NCBI GenBank assembly: GCA_020635195.1
Contig: JACKAG010000006.1
Coordinates: 62,001-126,000, forward strand
Source: Deltaproteobacteria bacterium
GTDB lineage: Bacteria; Bdellovibrionota_B; Oligoflexia; Oligoflexales; Bog-1112
Direction: 5' to 3'
DNA: 64,000 nucleotides
This document shows, piece after piece, positions 16,289 to 25,461 of this stretch. The notes under the pieces are model-generated. The model worked only from the letters and a program-made list of their open reading frames with translations, made no database searches and was not told where the DNA came from. Position 1 is the first letter of the stretch. Every line of letters begins with the position of its first letter. A program made the position numbers and the translations under genes.

Positions 16289-18058
16289 TTAAAGGCGTTT
16301 TTCTTCCAGCAAGCGTAATTTTTTTTCAATTCTGACTTTGTCCCTTTCATCCAGCTGCCTTTCGAGGGCTTTCTGGTAATAATCTTTAGCTTTGATAATA
16401 TCTTCTTTGAGGCGGTAAACATCCGCAATATGCTCCATGATAACGCCTTCTTCCGGAGCCTGATTGAGAGCCTTCAAAAAGACATCCAAAGCCAGATCGT
16501 GTTGCCCCTTCCTGAAATAAACCCATCCCAGCGAGTCCAGATAATAGCCATCATCGGGCTTAAGCTCCAGAGCTTTTAAGACAAGAGCTTCCGCTTCATC
16601 AAGATTTTCACTACGATCCGCAAAAAGATAGCCGAGATAATTATACGCGCTGCTGAATGTCGGATCTTTTGCAATAACCTCTCGCATGGTCTCAATACAG
16701 TCACTGATCTGTCCGGCTTTTTCCTCATAAACTCCGCGCAAAAACAAAAGCCGGGTTTTCAGAGGGTAGCGCTGATAGCCCTGGTTCAGCAGATCGACGG
16801 AGTCTTCGAATTTGTTCTGCCTGGCCAGCAGCTCTGACGTCAGAATAAAAATTTTCCAGCTGGTATAAGGTCCTGCCAGCACATCCCTCATCACATGAAG
16901 CGCTTCCTGTATCCTGTTTTCCTGCTGAAGCAGCTCACTGAGCTTAATTCTTGAAGAAATATAGTAGTCAGAATGTTCTGACACTTTTATAAACGTTGCA
17001 ATTGCCTTGGGAAAATCCTGGTTTCTGAACAACGCTTCCCCAAGAAGGTAAGTCAGCCAGGAAGAATAAGGTGATTCTTCGACCAGGTACTCCAGAAGTG
17101 TGACAGCTTCCGTGAAGCGTTTCAGTTCCCAGAGGAGAAAGACCCGTTGCACCTGAATATTTTCAAGGCTTCCGATCCGGGTTTTACTGAGTTCTGTCAG
17201 ATAATCGAGAGCTTCTTCAAGATTTCCGAAAATTTTAAAAAAAGACAGGGTACGGGCCACAAGTTCTTCATGACTCACCTTACGGGAAAAAAAACCATTC
17301 CACAAAGGCAGTGCCCTGGATCTTCCATGCACCAGCTCTGTCAGTCTGGCATAATGAATCAGAAGTTCTGAATTATCCGTCTGTAGTTCCCATGCATTTT
17401 TTGCAGCTTTCAGCGCTTCCTTATACTTGTTTTGCACGGTCAGAATCCTGCTGATCTGCGTCCAGGAAAAGACAGATCCGGGATTTTTATGAGTCATTTT
17501 CTTCAGTAACGGAAGAATTTCTTTATCCTGACCTGATTGTTTTAATAAAATGATTTTCTGAATCCAGACCTTTTCATTTTCCGGCTCCAGAAGGAATGCC
17601 GCATGATTTTCCTGAAAGGCCTGCTCAGATAATTGCTGACCAGCATAGAGCTCCGCCAGCAGCAGGTGAAAGGGCAGATGATCCGGATAGAGCTCAACCA
17701 TCTGTCTGGTTTGTTTGATGCGTTCCTCCGGATCAGCCATCGGAAGGCTGGAAATAAGCTGTTTTTCTGCGGTATCAGCGTTAGGGTCAAGACTCCATGC
17801 TGAACCGATAAATCGACCCGCAGAGACCGGATCTCCTGAGACTCTCAGATACTCTCCCATTAAAAAATAGTAAGCAGCGGTTGCCTGCTTTCTGGCAGGG
17901 GACCACTGTGAAGGAGGAGTCACGGCTTCTTCATATAAAACCGGAGTCTGCGACAACGAATCGTCCAGTCTGACTTTCGATGATTCTGCAAAGTGACCTG
18001 CACAGGCAGACAGAAGCCCGGACATAAACAAAGGCAGGAACAAAACCTGAAGGAACAC
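16289..18058 (-). CDS. TPR-repeat lipoprotein
   Basis: The 589-residue product has a signal peptide with the canonical lipobox LLSAC near residue 19. From about residue 60 onward it is built of tetratricopeptide repeats, clearest at the C-terminus (AYNYLGYLFADRSENLDEAEALVLKALELKPD, YYLDSLGWVYFRKGQHDLALDVFLKAL). It resembles the TPR lipoproteins encoded next to lolB in pseudomonads. A perfect TATAAT box on the minus strand lies at 18092-18097, about 35 bases before the start, with a weak -35. It is the first gene of a six-gene operon ending in murG. Confidence 0.85.
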   Translation of the reverse strand: MFLQVLFLPLFMSGLLSACAGHFAESSKVRLDDSLSQTPVLYEEAVTPPSQWSPARKQATAAYYFLMGEYLRVSGDPVSAGRFIGSAWSLDPNADTAEKQLISSLPMADPEERIKQTRQMVELYPDHLPFHLLLAELYAGQQLSEQAFQENHAAFLLEPENEKVWIQKIILLKQSGQDKEILPLLKKMTHKNPGSVFSWTQISRILTVQNKYKEALKAAKNAWELQTDNSELLIHYARLTELVHGRSRALPLWNGFFSRKVSHEELVARTLSFFKIFGNLEEALDYLTELSKTRIGSLENIQVQRVFLLWELKRFTEAVTLLEYLVEESPYSSWLTYLLGEALFRNQDFPKAIATFIKVSEHSDYYISSRIKLSELLQQENRIQEALHVMRDVLAGPYTSWKIFILTSELLARQNKFEDSVDLLNQGYQRYPLKTRLLFLRGVYEEKAGQISDCIETMREVIAKDPTFSSAYNYLGYLFADRSENLDEAEALVLKALELKPDDGYYLDSLGWVYFRKGQHDLALDVFLKALNQAPEEGVIMEHIADVYRLKEDIIKAKDYYQKALERQLDERDKVRIEKKLRLLEEKRL

Positions 18059-18222
18059 CCGTCAGCCCCCTTCTGAACTTATTTTTCTTTAATTATAACC
18101 TGGCCCGGATGTCTTGCAGAGAAGAGGAAAGAAGCGCAGGCTGAGCCCTGTTATAAGCAAGGCTGGATGCTAACCAGCTAGGATCATAAAAGATCTCGTG
18201 TCACGAAACGACATAAAATCAC
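18059..18222. other. divergent intergenic region
   Basis: No gene is seen between the TPR lipoprotein and the exported ankyrin-like gene. It holds the minus-strand TATAAT at 18092-18097. The plus-strand promoter of the downstream gene begins at 18223. Confidence 0.5.
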
Positions 18223-18251
18223 TTGATAATTTGTTGTTTTTTATGTATTGT
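18223..18251 (+). promoter_or_regulatory. probable sigma70-type promoter of the exported ankyrin-like gene
   Basis: TTGATA (18223-18228), a 17-base AT-rich spacer and TATTGT (18246-18251). The predicted leader is about 100 bases. The -35 hexamer is the same as the one upstream of the ankyrin gene at 36655. Confidence 0.45.
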
Positions 18252-18356
18252 CTTCCTTTCTTCTTCTGGCAAGAAGCTTAACCCCCTATGGTTCATGTAA
18301 CAACAGAGAAGGGGGCCCAGACCAAATATATGAAAAATTCCGGAAAGGTCCATCTT

Positions 18357-19061
18357 ATGAAACGAGTATACTTTTTTTTAGTTTTGTTCTTTACAGCCAG
18401 TCAGGTTTTTGCTGCTTCCAGCCAAACTTTTGCGGATCGGTACCACAAAGCACTCAGAGACGCCATTCAGGCAGGAAATCTGAATAAATTAAAGGAGATT
18501 TTCACAGAGGCTGGTGACATCTCAGCTGACGATCTCAATTATCAAGATCCTAAGAATAAAAACAGAACCCTTCTCCACGAGGTGGCGGCTTATCTCCCGA
18601 AAAAAGATAACAGCCTGATTGATGAAACCAAAATGGATATGTACTTTCTGCTTCTGTCAAAAGGACTCAAGCCTGAAATAAAAGATTCTGAGAGGAAGAA
18701 AGCTCGTCAATTGTGGATGGAATGCCCGGACGACAAGCGCCTCAACAACAGAATAATAGTTCATCTGATAGAGAATGCATTCAAGAGAAGCACAGAAGCA
18801 TATCACGCACAACACGCAAAAAATAAAGATATTGCTGCGCAAACTGACAGCGACAGCGATTGCTCAAACCTTCTCTTCACAACGGTAATACTGGGCATGG
18901 CAATTTCTGTTCCTGTCGCCTATAAACTGTATACAATGGCACATCCGACGACAGAGGTCCCCTCAGATGAAATGTCCGACTATGATCCATTATTTCCGGA
19001 TGCTCACGACCCCTTTCCGGCAGTGATCACATCCCCGACACCTGCGGACACCCTCCTCTAA
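18357..19061 (+). CDS. exported protein with weak ankyrin-like segment and C-terminal membrane anchor
   Basis: ATG 18357 has AAAGG eight bases upstream; the frame extends to 18288 without support. The 234-residue protein has a signal peptide (MKRVYFFLVLFFTASQVFA), then ALRDAIQAGNLNKLKEIFTEAGDI and RTLLHEVAAYL, which fit one or two degenerate ankyrin repeats, a charged middle, and a single hydrophobic segment (FTTVILGMAISVPVAYKLYTM) near residue 180. The last 50 residues are acidic and Pro-rich. Signal peptide plus one downstream anchor suggests a protein held in the inner membrane with the ankyrin part in the periplasm. Function unknown. Confidence 0.68.
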   Translation: MKRVYFFLVLFFTASQVFAASSQTFADRYHKALRDAIQAGNLNKLKEIFTEAGDISADDLNYQDPKNKNRTLLHEVAAYLPKKDNSLIDETKMDMYFLLLSKGLKPEIKDSERKKARQLWMECPDDKRLNNRIIVHLIENAFKRSTEAYHAQHAKNKDIAAQTDSDSDCSNLLFTTVILGMAISVPVAYKLYTMAHPTTEVPSDEMSDYDPLFPDAHDPFPAVITSPTPADTLL

Positions 19062-19340
19062 GCCAGGCCGAAGCGCCTGCCCGGCTGACACCTCCTGCAA
19101 AGCAGCAAAGGCTCTGCCAGGTTTTCAGAATTAGCGCCCGACACAGTCCCTGTTCCTTCCAGGCAGCCCACTATCATCTGTCTTCAGAACGTGATATCAT
19201 TCTAACTAATAAAAATTAAACAACAAAATTACAGCAGATGATCTTATGCATCCGGCATAGAACCGCACGAACAGGCGGCTCAGCCTGTCTGCAGACCCGT
19301 GTCAGCCGGACCCTCATCTGAAGAAGGGGAAGCCTCTGTC

Positions 19341-21056
19341 ATGCGCATTCATTACAGAAAAGAAAGCCTGCCGAATCTTTCCGCAGCCCTTGTGGTCTTT
19401 CTTGTAGCTCTGCCTTTATGCCTCGGTATCGCCCTTGCATCCGGAGCACCGCTGGCCTCGGGTCTTATCTCCGGCATCATCGGAGGTGTGATGGTGGGGG
19501 CGCTGAGCGGCTCAGCTGTGGGGGTTTCCGGTCCTGCTGCTGGCCTGGTTGTCATCGTGCTGGCTTCGGTAGAGGAGCTTGGATCTTATCAGGCATTTTT
19601 ACCTGCGGTGATTCTTGCCGGGGTCATCCAGATTCTTCTGGGATTCGCCCGGGCAGGGACCATTGCCCGTTACTTCCCCTCTGCCGTCATATCCGGCATG
19701 CTTGCAGGGATCGGCATTCTTATTATTCTCAAGCAGATTCCCCACGCCCTCGGCTTTGACCTGAACCCGGAAGGACAGCTGGCCTTTCTTCAGCCAGACG
19801 GAAGTAACACATTCAGTTCTCTGAGCGATGCCCTCAGTTTTATCAATCCCGGAGCTGTCCTGGCAGGCGGAATTTCACTCATGCTCCTCCTGCTCTGGGA
19901 AACGACCTGGCTAAAACAAAGCCGGATGGCCCGCCTGCCAGGGCCTCTGATGGCAGTTCTTGCCGGGATTTTGTCATGCCTCTTTCTGCAGTCTTTTCCT
20001 GAACTCTCTCTGTCCGCAGATCATCTGGTATCCCTCCCGGTGCTGGCAGGTATCAGCGAAGTGAAACAGCTCTTTATCTTCCCTGACTGGTCTGTCCTTT
20101 CTGAGTTCAGTACAGTTCTGAAAGTCGCCCTGACCATCGCGGTCGTTGCCAGTCTGGAAACGCTGCTCTGTGTTGAGGCGACGGACAAACTGGACCCTCA
20201 GCGACGATGGACCCCTGAGAACCGGGAACTGAAAGCCCAGGGAGCAGGAAACATACTGGCAGGGCTTCTGGGAGGTCTGCCCATCACTCAGGTCATCGTC
20301 CGGAGTTCAGCCAACATTCAGGCCGGTTCCTCCGGAAAATCATCAGCCATTCTCCATGGGATCTTTCTTGCTCTCAGCATATTATGGATGGCTCCCCTGA
20401 TGAACCGGATTCCCCTGGCATCTCTGGCGACCGTCTTACTGGTCGTCGGATACCGCCTCGCAAGTCCTCAGATCTTCCGGAATATGTGGAAGCAGGGCCC
20501 TGCACAGTTCCTTCCTTTTTTTGTCACTGTTGCGGGAATGCTCCTGACGGATTTACTCAGCGGTGTTGCCATCGGAATGGCTGTAGCCACCGCAAGCGTC
20601 CTTTTTGAACACTATAAAATCCCTTTTTCCAGCATCCGGCGTCTGGGACGGACTGTTGAAATCACCCTCTCATCACAGGTCACCTTTCTTCATAAAGCCT
20701 CTGTGATAGAAACCCTGACAGCTCTGCCCTCTGGTGATCACATCCGCATCAACGGATCAGAAGCAAGCTTTATTCACCCTGACATCTTCGGGATTCTCCG
20801 GGACTTTGCTCTGGCAGCTGCAGGAAAAAATCAGCATGTCTTCATGTCCTTTGATCTCAGCCGCCATGCTGCCGGAGACTATTTCAGAGACCTTCCTAAC
20901 TGCCACCTGAGTGACTGCCAGAGGACAGGGACAGACGTCAGAGAACAGACTCAGCAGAAAAAGGATCACAGCCAGGATGGTTTCCGGGAATTGCCTGACA
21001 AAACCCTGCCGAAGCAGCCTGTATCAGATCCCCGGGCACAGGAAGCGGCTCACTGA
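19341..21056 (+). CDS. SulP-family inorganic anion transporter
   Basis: Multi-pass inner-membrane transporter (571 aa) of the SLC26/SulP family, probably for bicarbonate or sulfate. The N-terminal block LPNLSAALVVFLVALPLCLGIALASGAPLASGL is typical of the BicA/YbaR-like subgroup, followed by GSAVGVSGPAAGL, about ten further membrane segments and ELKAQGAGNILAGLLGGLPITQVIVRSSANIQAG. Residues about 440-530 form a STAS-like domain. I prefer ATG 19341 (AGGGGA about ten bases upstream) over GTG 19299. The last 40 residues are hydrophilic and overlap the 3' end of truA by 119 bases. Confidence 0.87.
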   Translation: MRIHYRKESLPNLSAALVVFLVALPLCLGIALASGAPLASGLISGIIGGVMVGALSGSAVGVSGPAAGLVVIVLASVEELGSYQAFLPAVILAGVIQILLGFARAGTIARYFPSAVISGMLAGIGILIILKQIPHALGFDLNPEGQLAFLQPDGSNTFSSLSDALSFINPGAVLAGGISLMLLLLWETTWLKQSRMARLPGPLMAVLAGILSCLFLQSFPELSLSADHLVSLPVLAGISEVKQLFIFPDWSVLSEFSTVLKVALTIAVVASLETLLCVEATDKLDPQRRWTPENRELKAQGAGNILAGLLGGLPITQVIVRSSANIQAGSSGKSSAILHGIFLALSILWMAPLMNRIPLASLATVLLVVGYRLASPQIFRNMWKQGPAQFLPFFVTVAGMLLTDLLSGVAIGMAVATASVLFEHYKIPFSSIRRLGRTVEITLSSQVTFLHKASVIETLTALPSGDHIRINGSEASFIHPDIFGILRDFALAAAGKNQHVFMSFDLSRHAAGDYFRDLPNCHLSDCQRTGTDVREQTQQKKDHSQDGFRELPDKTLPKQPVSDPRAQEAAH

Positions 21057-21819
21057 AGAAAACCCGGACCAGACACAGGCCCTTAGCCGGAGCCGTCTGG
21101 CCCGCATGTTCACGGCGCATTCCGGGCTGCAACAGCCTCTGAATATCCTCTGGCTTCCAGCCTTTTCGACTGCCCTCACAGAGAGTTCCAACCATAATCC
21201 GGATCATCTGCTTGAGAAAGCCCCGCCCACTGACCCAGATCTCTGTCATAGGTCCCCGGGTTTCCACATGGAATCCGTAAATCTCCCGGACCGTACTTTT
21301 TGCGTCCGAATCCCGGTTACAGAAAGCTCCGAAGTCATGCAACCCGACAAAGGCCTGCCCCAGATGAGCCAGCTGCTGATCACAGAGCTCTTCAGAAACC
21401 TCCCAGACATAGGGCCTTATAAAGGGGGAGAAGCATTTTCCCTTCCACAGACGATAACGATACGCTTTACCTGTTGAATGAATAATCGGATCAAATTCTG
21501 CCGGAACCGGAGCAAGAGCTGTAATGCCAATATCTCCGGGAGTCAGGGCATTCAGCCCCGACAGCCACTGCCGGCTAAAAGGCTTAGACGTCCGGAAAAC
21601 AGCCACCTGATGCTGCGCATGAACTCCACTGTCAGTCCGGGAGGCTCCCCGGATACGGACGGCATGCCCCAGCAAAATTTTCAGGGCTTTTTCCAGCTCA
21701 TCCTGTATCGTTGCAACGGCTGATTGCGACTGAAAACCAGAATAACGCGTACCGATGTAAGACAAATCCAGGCGATATGCCAGCTCGTCTCCCTGCTGAA
21801 TATCCTTTACTGTTTCCAT
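20938..21819 (-). CDS. truA: TruA, tRNA pseudouridine38-40 synthase
   Basis: Forms pseudouridine at positions 38-40 of tRNA anticodon arms. The 293-residue protein contains YIGTRYSGFQSQ, the catalytic-Asp motif IRGASRTDSGVHAQHQVAVF, YRYRLW, LVGLHDFGAF-like (FVGLHDFGAFCNRDSD) and VSGRGFLKQMIRIMVGTL. Normal homologues end near CLVRVFF; this one continues about 38 residues further, and that extension is read across the tail of the convergent SulP gene. Confidence 0.93.
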   Translation of the reverse strand: METVKDIQQGDELAYRLDLSYIGTRYSGFQSQSAVATIQDELEKALKILLGHAVRIRGASRTDSGVHAQHQVAVFRTSKPFSRQWLSGLNALTPGDIGITALAPVPAEFDPIIHSTGKAYRYRLWKGKCFSPFIRPYVWEVSEELCDQQLAHLGQAFVGLHDFGAFCNRDSDAKSTVREIYGFHVETRGPMTEIWVSGRGFLKQMIRIMVGTLCEGSRKGWKPEDIQRLLQPGMRREHAGQTAPAKGLCLVRVFFSEPLPVPGDLIQAASAGFCQAIPGNHPGCDPFSAESVL

Positions 21820-21855
21820 TACTGCCTGCTGGCCGCTCTCCCGCTTGTCAAAAAC

Positions 21856-22716
21856 TCATGTCGATGTTCTGAATGAAAAAGCCACTCCGGCAGAGCGTCT
21901 GGCAAAACTCACAACACTTGATTTTTTACCTGCCAGATAAACCCTGCTACCGAGATCGGTCACCACCTCATAAAAAGGTGAAATATAAAAATCTTCCAGC
22001 CCCATCAGTTTCCTGAGAGCAGATGCACTCTTTCTGTCAAAAGGATTCAGCAGAAAATTAACCGAGCAGCCAAGCACAATTCCATTGTGCCAGCCTGTGT
22101 TAATGACACGCTGAGCTGTACTGCTGTTATCAGCCATCTGCAACTCAGAATAGCGTGCCCCTCTGAGCGCAGCGCTCTCTACACTGACTGTGCCGCTCAT
22201 ACGGAGTTCATGAAAGTAAAGTTCTTCATACCCCCCCCAGACATCAAAGCTCAGCCAGGAGCCTTTCCCCATAGGGCTATAATGGCCACTCAGAAAAAAC
22301 TGATAGGGAAACAAAGTAAGGCTTGATTCCAGCCCTGTTGACCTGAATGCGTCAGGAGCTTCGCCATCTGATGGTTTCTTCAGCTGCCGACCTGTTTTTT
22401 TATAATAGGCAAGCTGCATACCAAAACCCGCGGAGAAGATATCTGAAAAACCATATTCACGGCTCATCAGCAGATTGAAAAAAGCCCCTGGCGTCTGATA
22501 AAATTCGCGCTGATACTTTAACTCAGAAAAATCAGGGCGGCTGACACCCACTTTCAGATGATTGCGGGATGTGACGCTGAAGCTATTCGCGGATATGGTC
22601 GTTTGCTCGCCCTCTCCTGCTGCATCCTGATCAGGGAGCCCTGGACTGGCAAAAGCCGATGAAACCATTGCCAGAACAGCGAAACTGAGTATCAGCTTAG
22701 ACATCGGCCAGGTCAT
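21856..22716 (-). CDS. exported beta-rich protein, possible outer-membrane barrel
   Basis: ATG 22716 follows AGGA by five bases and gives 286 residues with a signal peptide (MSKLILSFAVLAMVSSAFA). The mature part alternates polar and aromatic/hydrophobic residues in strand-sized blocks (LKVGVSRPDFSELKYQREF, FSAGFGMQLAYYKK, SSLTLFPYQFFLSGHYS, WLSFDVWGGYEELYF), and it ends SAGVAFSFRTST, with an aromatic two positions from a short polar tail. A small outer-membrane barrel is the best guess. Family not recognised. It follows asd on the same strand by 58 bases. Confidence 0.6.
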   Translation of the reverse strand: MTWPMSKLILSFAVLAMVSSAFASPGLPDQDAAGEGEQTTISANSFSVTSRNHLKVGVSRPDFSELKYQREFYQTPGAFFNLLMSREYGFSDIFSAGFGMQLAYYKKTGRQLKKPSDGEAPDAFRSTGLESSLTLFPYQFFLSGHYSPMGKGSWLSFDVWGGYEELYFHELRMSGTVSVESAALRGARYSELQMADNSSTAQRVINTGWHNGIVLGCSVNFLLNPFDRKSASALRKLMGLEDFYISPFYEVVTDLGSRVYLAGKKSSVVSFARRSAGVAFSFRTST

Positions 22717-22774
22717 ATTTGTCCTTTCTCTCTTTTGAATGCGCACAGACTGACCAGAGCATAAATTCCATTCC

Positions 22775-23785
22775 TCAGAGCTGCCTCTGCCGCAGAACCT
22801 GCTCCATAATCTGCACCGCATTCGTTGCTGCACCTTTTTTGAGATTATCTGCGACATTCCAGTACTGAAGCCATCGGGAGCGATGTTCTCCCCATAAAAG
22901 TCGAAGCCGTGAGACAAAAACCTCCGGACGCTCTGTACAATGGTAGGGGGAGGGGAGCTCTTCCACAGAAAGATCCGGAGCATGGCAGATCAAACCCGGC
23001 ATGCTTCCAAAAGCCCTGTCGACCTCAGCCAGATCAACAGCCTGTTGCAGCTGGACCACAACAGACTCACAGTGACAGTGGTAGACAGGAACCCTGGCTG
23101 TCGTCACCAGCACGGACAGATCCGGCAGGTTGAGAATTTTCCTGCTTTCCCGGATAATTTTCAGCTCCTCCTCACAGGGCCCCCCTTCTGTCAGAGCCCC
23201 AATATGAGAAATCACATTAAAAGCAATCGGCTGAGGATAGACATCCGGAGTCCGGACATCCGAATGCAGCTGTCTGGAAAGCTCGTCTATCCCCTTCTGC
23301 CCACTGCCCGAGACAGACTGATACGTTGAGAGAATCACAGTCTCCAGACCCGCCAGACGCTGCAAAGGACAAAGGGAGACAACAAGCTGAATGGTTGAAC
23401 AATTAGGGTTGGCTATAATCCCACTCGTCAACCCTGCCAGTACTGATCCATTCACCTCAGGGACAACGAGCGGCACGTCCTCATCCATCCGGAAAGCGCT
23501 GCTGTTATCGATCACAATCGCACCATGAGCTGCCAGAATGGGCGCATACTCGCAGGAGACATGACTTCCTGCACTCATCAGAACAAAATCGAAGCGATCG
23601 CCCGAAAGCTCTGTGACATTCCTTACTTTCAGACTCCGTTCCCGGAACCTGAGGAACTGCCCCTGTGATCGCTCTGAAGCAAACAGGCTAAGCTCTGTGT
23701 CTCCCTGGATGAAAGGACTTTTCTCCAGCTCCCGCAGCATCTCCCGGCCCACAGCTCCAGTGGCCCCGATAAGCGCTATGTTCAA
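22775..23785 (-). CDS. asd: aspartate-semialdehyde dehydrogenase
   Basis: Converts aspartyl phosphate to aspartate semialdehyde for lysine/diaminopimelate, threonine and methionine synthesis. The 336-residue protein has the NADP loop ALIGATGAVGREML, SAGSHVSCEYAP, IDNSSAFRMDEDVPLVVPEVN, the active-site cysteine in ANPNCSTIQLV, TYQSVSGSGQKG and the C-terminal WNVADNLKKGAATNAVQI. It lies at the downstream part of a minus-strand housekeeping series with pssA and tsaB. Confidence 0.95.
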   Translation of the reverse strand: MNIALIGATGAVGREMLRELEKSPFIQGDTELSLFASERSQGQFLRFRERSLKVRNVTELSGDRFDFVLMSAGSHVSCEYAPILAAHGAIVIDNSSAFRMDEDVPLVVPEVNGSVLAGLTSGIIANPNCSTIQLVVSLCPLQRLAGLETVILSTYQSVSGSGQKGIDELSRQLHSDVRTPDVYPQPIAFNVISHIGALTEGGPCEEELKIIRESRKILNLPDLSVLVTTARVPVYHCHCESVVVQLQQAVDLAEVDRAFGSMPGLICHAPDLSVEELPSPYHCTERPEVFVSRLRLLWGEHRSRWLQYWNVADNLKKGAATNAVQIMEQVLRQRQL

Positions 23786-23824
23786 AGTGAACTCCCCGGC
23801 AAAGCTGCACGCACTTATTCAGCT

Positions 23825-24673
23825 TCAGCAGCTACTAAATCCATCCTCATTATCGGAGTCAGATCCGAAAATATCCTCGTTTTCCGTAGGTTTTTTCCAG
23901 CCCATCAGCTGGTCAACGGGCCCGCTCAGAGCATACAGAAACAAAAATAAAAAGCCCATCAGCGGTGGTTTGTATGCCACCAGCCCAAAGCCAGCAACCA
24001 GCAAAGCCAGCAGACGGAAAGCCTGCCCTCCTCTGATTTTTACAGATTTATGTGAGCGATAGGGCACATTAGAGACCATCAGAAAGGCAAGAGCCAGAGC
24101 CGTAGCTGCCAGAAACCACTGTCGGAAAGCATCAAAGGCAAAGACATGATAGATCTGTTCAATCAGCCAGATTCCCGGGTCATCGTGGGCATCCACATCT
24201 GCCATCAGACCCATAAAACCGGCAATCACTCCGGCAGCCATGGGGATCGGCAGACCTGTAAAATCTCCTCCGGACTGCCCGATCGCACTTTGTACATTGA
24301 ATCTCGCCAGACGCAACGCACCACAGGCCAGAAAAATAAAACAGATAATCCATCCCAGTCGCCCAAGAGAGTTCAGAGAATACTGAAACATCATAATAGC
24401 CGGGGCCAGGCCAAAAGAAACCAGATCACATAAAGAGTCATACTGAACTCCGAACTCACTGGTCCCGTTCGTCATACGGGCAACACGACCATCCAGAACA
24501 TCAAAAATAGCAGCCAGGAATATCGCACCGGCAGCCCAGGTGAAGTCACCCAACATCGATTTCACGATGGAAAAGTATCCGAAAAAGAGATTCCCGGAAG
24601 TCAGCAAATTGGGAAGAATATAAACCGCACCTCCCAAAACGGGACGTCTGGTCACAGGTTTCTGATTCATCAT
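23825..24673 (-). CDS. pssA: CDP-diacylglycerol-serine O-phosphatidyltransferase
   Basis: Integral membrane enzyme making phosphatidylserine, the precursor of phosphatidylethanolamine. The CDP-alcohol phosphotransferase signature D-G-x2-A-R-x8-G-x3-D-x3-D is present as DGRVAR...EFGVQYDSLCD near residue 60. About seven hydrophobic segments follow (282 aa). The start overlaps the stop of tsaB in an ATGATGA junction, so translation is coupled. The C-terminus is acidic and ends in serine and cysteine. Confidence 0.93.
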   Translation of the reverse strand: MMNQKPVTRRPVLGGAVYILPNLLTSGNLFFGYFSIVKSMLGDFTWAAGAIFLAAIFDVLDGRVARMTNGTSEFGVQYDSLCDLVSFGLAPAIMMFQYSLNSLGRLGWIICFIFLACGALRLARFNVQSAIGQSGGDFTGLPIPMAAGVIAGFMGLMADVDAHDDPGIWLIEQIYHVFAFDAFRQWFLAATALALAFLMVSNVPYRSHKSVKIRGGQAFRLLALLVAGFGLVAYKPPLMGFLFLFLYALSGPVDQLMGWKKPTENEDIFGSDSDNEDGFSSC

Positions 24674-25410
24674 GAACCCCTTCCGGCTAAAGCCGTTCTG
24701 GCATTTTCTTCTGCACTCGATTGCCGAAGGTATCTCGGCTCAGGTTCTGCTCCTGAAAATGCCTCCGGCCCCATCCCCCTTGCCACAGCCAGCATCCCTC
24801 TGAGCCCGGCTTCAGAAAGTTCCTCTCCCCGAAGGCAGAGCTTGTCCGGATGCTCATTGAAACTGAGTTCCATCGCTTCCCATGTTCCGGCAAAAACCAG
24901 CAGCGTTTTTCCCTTTTCAGCGCCCGTCAGGTCCCTGCCTCCGGCCCGCAGCTCTCTGACATCCGTCAGCCAGCTCTGGCACCCCTCTGCTGTCCAGATC
25001 GTCAGATAACCATGCGTTCGGGTTGCTGGCAAAAAGAACCAAAGTTCGCGATAACCGCGCTCCAGAAGCCGCTGATGATCTGCCACCCATGCCGCGGCAC
25101 ATTCCGTAGCAGAAAGACCCAGCCAGCTGATCTGCCCGGGGAAGGCCGCGGCAAAGCCCTTGGCAAAGGCCAGACCAGAACGAATTCCGGTAAAAGAACC
25201 CGGACCTCTCGAAATCACAATAAAACGGATATCAGAAGGATGGCCTCCCGTCGCACGAAGTCCCATCTTCAGCTGCTGACCCATCCCTGAAGCAGAGCCC
25301 TGTCTTTGCAGATGAATATGGCTCCAGAGGAGTTCCTGGTCCCCTGGAGAACGGCTCAGAGCCAGAGAAGATCCCTGTAAGCTCGTTTCAATGAATAAAC
25401 ATAGCCCCAT
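24670..25410 (-). CDS. tsaB: TsaB, tRNA threonylcarbamoyladenosine biosynthesis protein
   Basis: Partner of TsaD in forming t6A37 on tRNA. The 246-residue protein has the ASKHA-fold N-terminus LFIETSLQGSSLAL and the diagnostic RGPGSFTGIRSGLAFAKGFAAAF with LGLSATECAAAW. TsaD and TsaE are not in the window. It is coupled to pssA downstream. Confidence 0.9.
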   Translation of the reverse strand: MGLCLFIETSLQGSSLALSRSPGDQELLWSHIHLQRQGSASGMGQQLKMGLRATGGHPSDIRFIVISRGPGSFTGIRSGLAFAKGFAAAFPGQISWLGLSATECAAAWVADHQRLLERGYRELWFFLPATRTHGYLTIWTAEGCQSWLTDVRELRAGGRDLTGAEKGKTLLVFAGTWEAMELSFNEHPDKLCLRGEELSEAGLRGMLAVARGMGPEAFSGAEPEPRYLRQSSAEENARTALAGRGS

Positions 25411-25461
25411 CTTATAAACGCTCTCCTTTTGTTCAGCATAGCTCTGCCTTTCCTGATCAGA

